Shown one piece after another: positions 1-4,766 of a stretch of 6,302 nt of DNA. Source of the DNA: Acidobacteriota bacterium (GTDB lineage Bacteria > Acidobacteriota > JAAYUB01 > JAMOQF01); contig JALULU010000345.1 in the NCBI GenBank assembly GCA_027040585.1, forward strand, positions 1 to 6,302, in the 5' to 3' direction. Position 1 is the first letter of the stretch; each line of letters opens with the position of its first letter. The position numbers and the translations under genes were made by a program. The notes beneath the pieces are model-generated. The model did no database searches. It was not told the DNA's origin and saw only the letters and a program-made list of their open reading frames with translations.

Positions 1-214
1 TTTTTTGAGAGGTGATAAGGAGATGGAAGTGATTACTCATAATGGAATAGGCTTCAAGTTTAAAGGAGAAGGCATTTAAAAGATTTTTAAGGATATCTAA
101 GAATTTTTGTTTAACGAAGTCATGTTTAAGGAGAAAAGAATCTCCAGCGACCTTTGAGATGACGTGATAAGAGATGATTTCATCGTAAAATTTAATTCTT
201 TTAGGACGAGACAT
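1..214 (-). CDS. REP-associated tyrosine transposase (Y1/HUH), N-terminal part, cut by window edge
   Basis: Reading the minus strand from the ATG at 214-212 gives an open frame of 71 codons that leaves the window at position 1. It begins MSRPKRIKFYDEIISYHVIS, matching the usual opening of Y1-type transposases related to IS200/IS605 and REP-associated tyrosine transposases (a basic 'RP.R' start, then 'YHV.S'). Near residues 61-67 it has SNHFHLL, the metal-binding HUH (His-hydrophobic-His) motif; the preceding 'EAYSIMSNHFH' also fits the family. The catalytic tyrosine would lie beyond the edge, so integrity cannot be judged. These enzymes nick single-stranded DNA at small hairpins. A GGAGG sits 8 bases before the ATG. 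The gene is divergent from the tRNA/surE operon and flanked by short palindromic repeats. Family assignment is strong; the RAYT versus IS200 subclass is inferred. Confidence 0.85.
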   Translation of the reverse strand, partial: MSRPKRIKFYDEIISYHVISKVAGDSFLLKHDFVKQKFLDILKNLLNAFSFKLEAYSIMSNHFHLLITSQK

Positions 215-222
215 AATAAATA

Positions 223-227
223 CCTCC
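223..227 (-). promoter_or_regulatory. ribosome binding site of the transposase gene
   Basis: CCTCC on the plus strand reads GGAGG on the minus strand, 8 bases upstream of the ATG at 214. This strong Shine-Dalgarno match fixes the start of the left-edge gene and its reading frame. A competing minus-strand open frame over 97-312 has no such support. Confidence 0.8.
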
Positions 228-271
228 AGTTTTTTTTAGATTTTATCTTTAGATATAAATAACGATAAAAA

Positions 272-296
272 TTAAAAAATTTTACGGATTTTTTAA
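272..296. repeat. 9-bp AT-only inverted repeat
   Basis: TTAAAAAAT (272-280) and ATTTTTTAA (288-296) are perfect inverted copies around the 7-base loop TTTACGG. The repeat lies 5 bases before the first GTGCCTGGCACC word and about 58 bases upstream of the transposase start. Single-strand transposases recognise hairpins near element ends, so it could be a subterminal structure. Such AT-only pairs also arise by chance in DNA this AT-rich. It is a weak hairpin and unlikely to be a normal terminator. Confidence 0.35.
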
Positions 297-301
297 AAAA
301 A

Positions 302-313
302 GTGCCTGGCACC
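302..313 (+). repeat. palindromic repeat copy 1 (GTGCCTGGCACC)
   Basis: GTGCCTGGCAC is an odd-centred perfect palindrome (GTGCC-T-GGCAC) followed by C. It is preceded by an A-tract. It is the longest of three related words in the region upstream of the transposase and is sharply GC-rich against its surroundings. As a single strand it could fold only as a short GTGC/GCAC stem with a 3-base loop, so a duplex protein-binding site or a minimal REP-like hairpin are both possible. Confidence 0.75.
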
Positions 314-427
314 AGTTTGAAATAACGCGAAAAGTATTGATAAATAAGTATTTATAAAAAATAAAAAAAATTAATTTTTTTATTCCCTTTCGTTTATTTT
401 TCATTTATTTCTTTTTTAATTATTTCT

Positions 428-438
428 TGCCTGGCACC
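428..438 (+). repeat. palindromic repeat copy 2 (TGCCTGGCACC)
   Basis: This shares TGCCTGGCACCA with the copy at 302, in the same orientation, 126 bases away. Only the first G of the longer word is missing (T instead). The flanking bases are otherwise unrelated AT-rich sequence, so the conserved unit is the short word itself rather than a longer duplicated segment. Confidence 0.75.
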
Positions 439-498
439 ATATGCTTATAAATGTTTACCTAATTGTATATTGAAATTTATTTGTTTGTTAAAATTTTA

Positions 499-509
499 TG
501 CCTGACACC
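499..509 (+). repeat. palindromic repeat copy 3, degenerate (TGCCTGACACC)
   Basis: This has one mismatch (G to A) relative to the copy at 428, the same orientation, and lies 71 bases further right. It ends 13 bases before the -35 box of the tRNA promoter, so a protein bound here could influence that promoter. The mismatch breaks the palindrome to TGCC-T-GACA, so this copy may be decayed. Confidence 0.6.
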
Positions 510-522
510 TTAGTTTCTTATA

Positions 523-551
523 TTGACATAATCTTTAAAAAATGGTTAAAT
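523..551 (+). promoter_or_regulatory. sigma-70-type promoter for tRNA-Pro and the downstream operon
   Basis: A perfect -35 box TTGACA (523-528) is followed after 17 bases by TTAAAT (546-551), a 4/6 match to the -10 consensus. A start about 7 bases after the -10 box would fall near 558, only a few bases before the mature tRNA 5' end at 562, which is typical for tRNA genes. It is the only convincing promoter before the plus-strand gene cluster. Confidence 0.7.
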
Positions 552-561
552 TTATATCCGT

Positions 562-638
562 CGGGACGTGGCGCAGTCTGGTAGCGTACACGCTTGGGGT
601 GCGTGTGGTCGGAGGTTCAAATCCTCTCGTCCCGACCA
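562..638 (+). tRNA. tRNA-Pro (anticodon GGG)
   Basis: A complete 77-base cloverleaf. The acceptor CGGGACG pairs perfectly with CGTCCCG. The D stem is GCGC/GCGT with loop AGTCTGGTA, and the anticodon stem is CACGC/GCGTG. The loop TTGGGGT has T33, anticodon GGG at 596-598, and G37 as usual in proline tRNAs. The T arm is GGAGG-TTCAAAT-CCTCT, with one G-T pair at its base. The discriminator is A, and CCA is encoded at 636-638. The overall pattern, including the C1-G72 pair, closely matches bacterial proline tRNAs. Six T residues follow the CCA directly, and the surE start codon is only 18 bases away, so processing from a tRNA-mRNA transcript is likely. Confidence 0.96.
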
Positions 639-646
639 TTTTTTCT

Positions 647-652
647 GAGGGG
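647..652 (+). promoter_or_regulatory. surE ribosome binding site that decides the start
   Basis: GAGGGG lies 4 bases before the ATG at 657, within the 18-base spacer after the tRNA. The open frame extends upstream to a TTG at 594, but that codon is inside the tRNA anticodon loop. The extra 21 codons would just be translated tRNA, so the ATG at 657 is the start. Confidence 0.8.
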
Positions 653-656
653 TCCC

Positions 657-1442
657 ATGTTAAATATTCTCCTGACAAATGATGATGGTATTTTTTCAGA
701 AGGGCTTAAAGCTTTGTATGAGGAACTTATTAATTTATCCTATAATGGTAAGAAATTTAATGTAACAGTTGTAGCTCCTTCTCAGGAACAGAGTGGAGCT
801 TCTCACTCAATAACATTAAATAGACCTCTGAGAATGGCTAAGGTCTCTGAAAATAAATTTGCAATAGATGGAACTCCTGTTGATTGCATTTTATTTGGAA
901 TATCTGAGATACTTAAAAAGATTCCAGACATGATAATTTCAGGTATAAATAGGGGTGCCAATATTGGAGACGATACCATTTACTCTGGGACTGTTGCTGC
1001 GGCAAGAGATGGGTCAATGTATAGTGTTCCTTCTTTTGCTTTTTCCCTTGAACTTGCTGAAAATATGGATTTTAGCCTTGCAGCAAAAAAAAGTATTGAG
1101 ATAATAAAGAAATTTTTAGATAGGCCACTACTTTTACCCTCTGGATTTTTTCTGAATGTAAATATTCCTTCTAGTGAGATTAAGGGAATTAAAGTGGCGA
1201 GACTTAGCAGGAAATTTTCTAATCCTTTTGATGATAAAAAGCCCTTAATTTATGGAAATAATGATCCACGTGGCAAGAGGTACTATTGGATAGGTCAGGA
1301 CAATAGTTTCTGGGATGAAACCGAAGATACTGATTATTATTCTCTTACACATGGTTATATAACAATAACACCCATGCACAGAGATCAAACATCATACAAT
1401 CTGATAGAGGCCATGAAAAAGGAGTTTGAAATTAGTGAATGA
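657..1442 (+). CDS. surE: 5'/3'-nucleotidase SurE
   Basis: This 261-residue protein is of normal SurE length. SurE is a cytoplasmic, metal-dependent phosphatase that removes phosphate from nucleoside 5'- and 3'-monophosphates and is tied to stress and stationary-phase survival. The N-terminus MLNILLTNDDG carries the metal ligands D9 and D10. S46 (in EQSGASHSITL) and N98 (in SGINRGANIG) match the remaining metal ligands known from Thermotoga SurE. The SGTVAAARDG segment and the late YYSLTHGYITITPMH segment are also characteristic. All key residues are present, so it should be active. It is the first protein gene after the tRNA and overlaps pcm by 8 bases, a pairing also seen in Escherichia coli. 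A longer reading from 594 is rejected because it runs through the tRNA. Confidence 0.96.
   Translation: MLNILLTNDDGIFSEGLKALYEELINLSYNGKKFNVTVVAPSQEQSGASHSITLNRPLRMAKVSENKFAIDGTPVDCILFGISEILKKIPDMIISGINRGANIGDDTIYSGTVAAARDGSMYSVPSFAFSLELAENMDFSLAAKKSIEIIKKFLDRPLLLPSGFFLNVNIPSSEIKGIKVARLSRKFSNPFDDKKPLIYGNNDPRGKRYYWIGQDNSFWDETEDTDYYSLTHGYITITPMHRDQTSYNLIEAMKKEFEISE
1416..1424 (+). promoter_or_regulatory. pcm ribosome binding site, inside surE
   Basis: AAAAAGGAG ends 10 bases before the GTG at 1435. The alternative TTG start at 1426 would sit 1 base after the GGAG, too close to be used. This favours the GTG and places the pcm ribosome binding site within the last codons of surE. Confidence 0.65.
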
Positions 1443-2082
1443 TGACCTCTATTTAAAGAAAATTGACTTGATAAATACTCTTAAAGAAGAAAATGCAATC
1501 AGAAATTTAAAGGTTGAAAAAGCTTTTTTTGAAATACCTCGAGAAATGTTTGTTAGAGATGAAGATATTTCTTTAGCTTATATAAACGCTCCCCTATCAA
1601 TAGGATATGGACAAACAATTTCCCAGCCATATATGGTTGCCTATATGACCACTTTACTTAATTTAAATGAAAATGACACTGTACTTGAAGTAGGTACTGG
1701 TAGTGGGTACCAGGCAGCAATCCTTTCAAAACTTGTTATGGAAGTATATACAGTGGAAAGAATTTCTGAACTTGCAGAAAGGGCTAAAAAAATATTTCAA
1801 AATTTGGGTATAAAAAATATAAAAGTAAAGGTAGGTGATGGCACGCTTGGATGGGCTAAGTTCGCTCCTTTTGATAAAATTATTGTTACTGCAGCAGGCC
1901 CTAAAATTCCAGAATCGCTTTTAAAGCAACTTAAACCAGGTGGTATAATGATTATTCCTGTAGGTGAATCAACTTTCATCCAGACTTTGAAAATCGTCAA
2001 AAAAGATGAAAAAGGCAAAATATACATAGAAGATGACATAAAATGCGTTTTTGTAAAACTTCTTGGAAAAGAGGGCTGGTAA
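1435..2082 (+). CDS. pcm: protein-L-isoaspartate O-methyltransferase
   Basis: From the GTG at 1435 the product has 215 residues, the usual size. The enzyme uses S-adenosylmethionine to methylate isoaspartyl residues in age-damaged proteins, starting their repair to aspartate; it acts in the cytoplasm. Visible hallmarks are IPREMFV near residue 34; the family signature GQTISQPYMVAYM at 59-71; SAM-binding motif I VLEVGTGSGYQ at 83-93; the acidic YTVER at 105-109; GDG at 134-136; VTAA at 151-154; and LKPGG at 166-170. The gene overlaps surE by 8 bases and ends 1 base before the next gene's TTG. Translational coupling to surE is likely. The start could be the TTG at 1426 (3 more residues), but its ribosome-site spacing is poor. 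Confidence 0.95.
   Translation: MNDDLYLKKIDLINTLKEENAIRNLKVEKAFFEIPREMFVRDEDISLAYINAPLSIGYGQTISQPYMVAYMTTLLNLNENDTVLEVGTGSGYQAAILSKLVMEVYTVERISELAERAKKIFQNLGIKNIKVKVGDGTLGWAKFAPFDKIIVTAAGPKIPESLLKQLKPGGIMIIPVGESTFIQTLKIVKKDEKGKIYIEDDIKCVFVKLLGKEGW
2071..2075 (+). promoter_or_regulatory. ribosome binding site selecting a TTG start
   Basis: GAGGG inside the last pcm codons lies 8 bases before the TTG at 2084. The frame is also open from a TTG at 2063, but that codon lies upstream of this site and would add seven residues read through the end of pcm. The TTG at 2084 is therefore preferred. Confidence 0.55.
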
Positions 2083-2083
2083 T

Positions 2084-2686
2084 TTGATTTTTAAATATTT
2101 CAGAAAACTCTACGATTGGGTTATTAGTAAAGCTGATTCCAAATATGCCAGAAGCTTTCTTTTTGGCCTTTCTTTTGCCGAAGCTTCTTTTTTCCCAATT
2201 CCACCTGATGTACTTCAGATAACCATGTGTGTTTCAAAGCCAAAGAAGTCCTTTCAATATGCACTTATTGCCTCAATTGGGTCTCTTCTGGGAGCTGTCT
2301 TTGGATATTTTTTAGGTGTTAAATTGTGGGAATTTGTATCCCCATACTTTTTCAAATATGTCCCTACTTTTACATATGAGAATTTTATAAAAGTAAGTAA
2401 GTTATACAATGAAAATGGTTTTTGGGCGGTATTTACAGCAGCTTTTACACCAATTCCCTATAAAGTTTTTACGGTTTCTGCAGGGGTTTTTAGAATAAAT
2501 TTTTTTCTTTTTATGCTTGCTTCGACCACTGGTAGATGCCTCAGGTTTTTTGGTGTGAGTGCACTTTTTTATAAATTTGGTGCACCTATTAAAGATTTTA
2601 TAGAGAAACGATTTAACATTTTAAGTATAATATTTTTGATTCTATTAATAGGCGGTTTTTATATTATTAAAATTTTGATAAAGTGA
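2084..2686 (+). CDS. YqaA-family (DedA/VTT-domain) membrane protein
   Basis: A 200-residue hydrophobic protein. It matches the YqaA subgroup of the DedA/VTT (SNARE-associated) family: FAEASFFPIPPDVL at 31-44 near the N-terminus, a Gly-rich segment with GSLLGAVFGYFLG near 66-78, FTPIPYKVFTVSAGVF at 121-136, and GRCLRFFGVSAL at 150-161. The paired re-entrant-loop signatures (E33 with PIPPD, then FTPIPYK and R151/R154) are all present. Hydrophobic stretches lie at about 24-50, 58-80, 113-135, 139-165 and 179-198. DedA relatives are inner-membrane proteins. Some flip undecaprenyl phosphate or other lipids and need a membrane gradient; the YqaA subgroup itself has no settled function. It sits 1 base after pcm and just before a glycosyltransferase, hinting at an envelope-lipid role. 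The TTG start is inferred from the ribosome site. Confidence 0.88.
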   Translation: MIFKYFRKLYDWVISKADSKYARSFLFGLSFAEASFFPIPPDVLQITMCVSKPKKSFQYALIASIGSLLGAVFGYFLGVKLWEFVSPYFFKYVPTFTYENFIKVSKLYNENGFWAVFTAAFTPIPYKVFTVSAGVFRINFFLFMLASTTGRCLRFFGVSALFYKFGAPIKDFIEKRFNILSIIFLILLIGGFYIIKILIK

Positions 2687-2691
2687 GGATT

Positions 2692-3402
2692 ATGAAATTA
2701 TCAGTATTAATACCTGTTTATAACGAGATAGATACCTTTGAAGAAATTTTAGAAAGGATAAAAAATGCAGATATTGGAGATTTAGAAAAGGAAATAGTTA
2801 TAGTTGATGACTATTCTACTGATGGCACAAGGGACTTGATTAAAAAAATTGGTGAAAAAGATAAAACAATAAAAATCTTTTACCACGAAAAAAACAAAGG
2901 TAAGGGAGCAGCGGTAAAGACTGCAATAGAGAAAATGACAGGAGATATTGCTGTAATTCAAGATGCAGACCTTGAGTATGACCCTGAGGAGTATATGCTT
3001 CTTTTAAATCCAATACTCAGTGGCAAAGCAGACGTGGTATACGGTTCAAGATTTATAACTACAAGGGAGCGAAGAGTACTTTATTTTTGGCACTATGTTG
3101 GAAATAAGTTTTTGACACTTCTTGGAAATATGTTTTCAAATTTAAACCTCACGGATATGGAAACTTGTTATAAAATGTTTAAAAGTGATATTTTAAAGAA
3201 AATATATCTTGAAAATGATGGCTTTGCCTTTGATGCAGAAGTAACTTTAAAAGTCGCCAGATTAAACGTCAAAATGTATGAGGTTGGCATTTCATACCAT
3301 GGTAGAAGTTATGAAGAGGGTAAAAAAATAACATGGAAGGACGGTTTTAGGACTATATATGCGATTTTTAAATATGCATTCTCCAAAAAGGTTTTAAAGT
3401 GA
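2692..3402 (+). CDS. family-2 glycosyltransferase, polyprenyl/dolichyl-phosphate sugar synthase type
   Basis: This 236-residue protein opens with MKLSVLIPVYNE, the GT-A fold start of family-2 glycosyltransferases. Further landmarks are VDDYSTDGT at 38-46 (nucleotide binding), NKGKGAAVKTAI at 68-79, QDADLEYDPEE at 90-100 containing the DxD metal site, GSRF at 118-121, DMETCYKMF at 155-163, FAFDAEVTLKVAR at 178-190 and GKKITWKDGFR at 210-220. This set is typical of enzymes that move a sugar from a nucleotide donor to a polyprenyl phosphate, such as dolichol-phosphate mannose synthase. No C-terminal membrane helices are present, unlike GtrB-type relatives, so it is probably soluble or peripheral at the membrane. 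A GTG at 2683 in frame would add three residues and overlap the previous stop codon. The ATG is preferred because it gives the conserved N-terminus, although its GAGG is only 3 bases away. Sugar and acceptor cannot be told. Confidence 0.9.
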   Translation: MKLSVLIPVYNEIDTFEEILERIKNADIGDLEKEIVIVDDYSTDGTRDLIKKIGEKDKTIKIFYHEKNKGKGAAVKTAIEKMTGDIAVIQDADLEYDPEEYMLLLNPILSGKADVVYGSRFITTRERRVLYFWHYVGNKFLTLLGNMFSNLNLTDMETCYKMFKSDILKKIYLENDGFAFDAEVTLKVARLNVKMYEVGISYHGRSYEEGKKITWKDGFRTIYAIFKYAFSKKVLK

Positions 3403-4766
3403 AAGGTGAAGATTATAAAGATAAGACAATTGCTGAACTTGGGGAACTAAACAGGAAACTATTAAATAGAGAAGCTGAGTTAAAAAGGAGAGAATACTAT
3501 CTTGAAGTTTATAATAAAATTGTTTCAACTTTAATAAGATCTACTGAATTAAAGCCTGCATTACTTGATACACTCCATTTAATATGTGAAGGAACCAAAA
3601 GTGAAATGGGGGTTATGTATCTTTTCGATAGGGAGAGAAATCTGCTCATTCCCTTTTCTGGAATAAGTTGTAGAGAAGATTTACCTTCTTTTAAAATGGG
3701 AGAGGGAATAATAGGTATTTGTGCAAAAGAGAGGAAAACGCTTACCTTTACAGACTTTTCTGAAAAAACTTATTTTAAAATTTTTTACGGAAAAGGTAAG
3801 GAAAAAGTGCCAGGCATGGTTGTATTAACTCCCCTTCTAAAAAAGGAGGAGCTTTTTGGTGTATTACTTGTTGGGAAAAACGGGAGTTATCTACCTGAGG
3901 ATAAAAAATTACTTGAAAGAATTTCCATTCAGCTTACAATTTTTATAGATAATTCACTTAAATTTAAAAAGATTTTTGATCTTGCGAGAGAACTTAAAGT
4001 AAGAACAGGGGAACTTCAGAGAAAGTATGTTGAACTTGAAAAACTTTATTATGATAAGTCAAAGTTGTTTGCAAGCATTTCTCATGAATTTAAAACACCA
4101 CTTAACTCTATAATTGGATTTTCTAAAATACTTCTTAAAGAATCATATGGTAAATTAAATTCAAAACAGAAAGAATTTGTTGGTTATATTCATAAGAATG
4201 GAAATATATTACTTGAATTTGTTGAGGATTTACTTTCAATTGCAAGGATAGAAAGGGGTGTAGAAAAAATAGAAATGGTGGATATTAATTTAAAAAATTT
4301 AATTGAAGAAAGTGCCAGGCACTTAAAACCTCTACTCAATAAGAAAAATTTAGAACTTGAGATCTCAATTGATGAGAGACTTAAGGATGTTAAAGGGGAT
4401 GTTAAAAAAGTTAGACAGGTGTTGTTTAATCTTTTAAGCAATGCAATCAAATTTTCTAAAGAAGGGGAAAAGATAGAAGTTGGAGCGTATCCAAGTGAAT
4501 ATGGAGATGAAGTGAAAATATTTGTCAGGGATAGAGGTATGGGAATCCCTGAAGAAGAATTACCAAAAATTTTTGAGCCCTTTTATAAGGGGAAGGTAAG
4601 TGGGGGTACCGGGCTTGGATTGTATATTTCAAAAAGATTTGTTGAACTTCATAAGGGTAGGATATGGGTTGAGTCAAGGGAAGGAGAGGGAAGTACCTTT
4701 TTCTTTACACTTCCATTAAAAAATGAGTTAAAAGGTGGTCCCAAAATAGTTAAAATGAGGTTTTAA
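3399..4766 (+). CDS. cytoplasmic GAF-domain sensor histidine kinase
   Basis: A 455-residue kinase starting at GTG (AAAAAGG 7 bases upstream) and overlapping the glycosyltransferase stop by 4 bases. A short N-terminal helical, probably coiled-coil stretch (1-40) leads into a GAF-like sensing domain at about 41-190, then a linker helix at 190-222. The HisKA domain carries FASISHEFKTPLNSIIGFSK, with phospho-accepting H229. The ATPase domain has the N box around N344/N348 (NLLSNAIKFS), G1 DRGMGIP at 378-384, the F box IFEPFYKG at 391-398 and G2 GGTGLGLYI at 402-410. No membrane segment is visible, so it senses a cytoplasmic signal; the ligand is unknown. It has no receiver of its own, and the next gene starts 1 base inside its stop codon, so that receiver-bearing protein is the obvious partner. 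The gene contains two copies of the palindromic repeat found in the left intergenic region. Confidence 0.93.
   Translation: MKGEDYKDKTIAELGELNRKLLNREAELKRREYYLEVYNKIVSTLIRSTELKPALLDTLHLICEGTKSEMGVMYLFDRERNLLIPFSGISCREDLPSFKMGEGIIGICAKERKTLTFTDFSEKTYFKIFYGKGKEKVPGMVVLTPLLKKEELFGVLLVGKNGSYLPEDKKLLERISIQLTIFIDNSLKFKKIFDLARELKVRTGELQRKYVELEKLYYDKSKLFASISHEFKTPLNSIIGFSKILLKESYGKLNSKQKEFVGYIHKNGNILLEFVEDLLSIARIERGVEKIEMVDINLKNLIEESARHLKPLLNKKNLELEISIDERLKDVKGDVKKVRQVLFNLLSNAIKFSKEGEKIEVGAYPSEYGDEVKIFVRDRGMGIPEEELPKIFEPFYKGKVSGGTGLGLYISKRFVELHKGRIWVESREGEGSTFFFTLPLKNELKGGPKIVKMRF
3807..3817 (-). repeat. palindromic repeat copy 4 inside the GAF-kinase gene
   Basis: GTGCCAGGCAT on the plus strand contains TGCCAGGCA, the reverse complement of the TGCCTGGCA core of the left-hand copies. 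It encodes V-P-G-M (residues 137-140) within the GAF-like domain. The preceding A-run resembles the A-tract before the copy at 302. It may be coincidence in coding DNA, but it shares the 9-base core exactly. Confidence 0.5.
4310..4324. repeat. palindromic repeat copy 5, perfect 15-bp palindrome in the kinase gene
   Basis: AAGTGCCAGGCACTT is a perfect odd-centred palindrome (AAGTGCC-A-GGCACTT), the most symmetric copy in the window. It encodes part of E-S-A-R-H-L (residues 304-309) in the linker between HisKA and the ATPase domain. It is read in a different frame from the copy at 3807, so the DNA word rather than a peptide motif is shared. Confidence 0.6.

Larger units (their letters stand above)
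215..561. other. AT-rich divergent intergenic region with palindromic repeats
   Basis: About 350 bases without a convincing gene lie between the left-going transposase and the right-going tRNA/surE operon. The stretch is extremely A/T-rich with long A and T tracts. These include an A7-TTAA-T7 palindrome around 364-381, which may bend DNA. Against this background stand three short GC-rich words (302-313, 428-438, 499-509) that are variants of one palindrome, a 9-bp AT inverted repeat (272-296), and the tRNA promoter at the right end. I found no clear promoter for the transposase and no G/C-rich hairpin with a T-run that would make a standard terminator. Confidence 0.7.

Noticed and set aside
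97..312. 71-codon minus-strand frame starting near 312
   Set aside because: It is out of frame with the transposase over the same bases, has low-complexity Lys/Phe/Tyr-rich content from AT-rich DNA, and lacks a ribosome site. The frame starting at 214 has GGAGG and the HUH motif.
364..381. A7-TTAA-T7 palindrome as a terminator
   Set aside because: It is AT-only with no stable GC stem. Long A and T tracts are common throughout this region, so it is better read as low-complexity DNA.
302..509. CRISPR array
   Set aside because: The repeated words are only 11-12 bases, spaced unevenly (126 and 71 bases), and there are no cas genes in view.
1..638. Integrative element at the tRNA gene
   Set aside because: There is no integrase of the phage or island type and no direct repeat of the tRNA 3' end. 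Y1 transposases do not use tRNA attachment sites, and the tRNA is intact.
594..656. Upstream extension of surE to a TTG at 594
   Set aside because: The 21 extra codons are the 3' half of the tRNA plus the spacer. SurE proteins start at the MLNILLTNDDG segment, and a ribosome site precedes the ATG at 657.
1706..1716. Possible extra repeat copy (GGTACCAGGCA) in pcm
   Set aside because: It has only part of the core and encodes the conserved G-Y-Q-A of SAM motif I, so protein constraint explains it.
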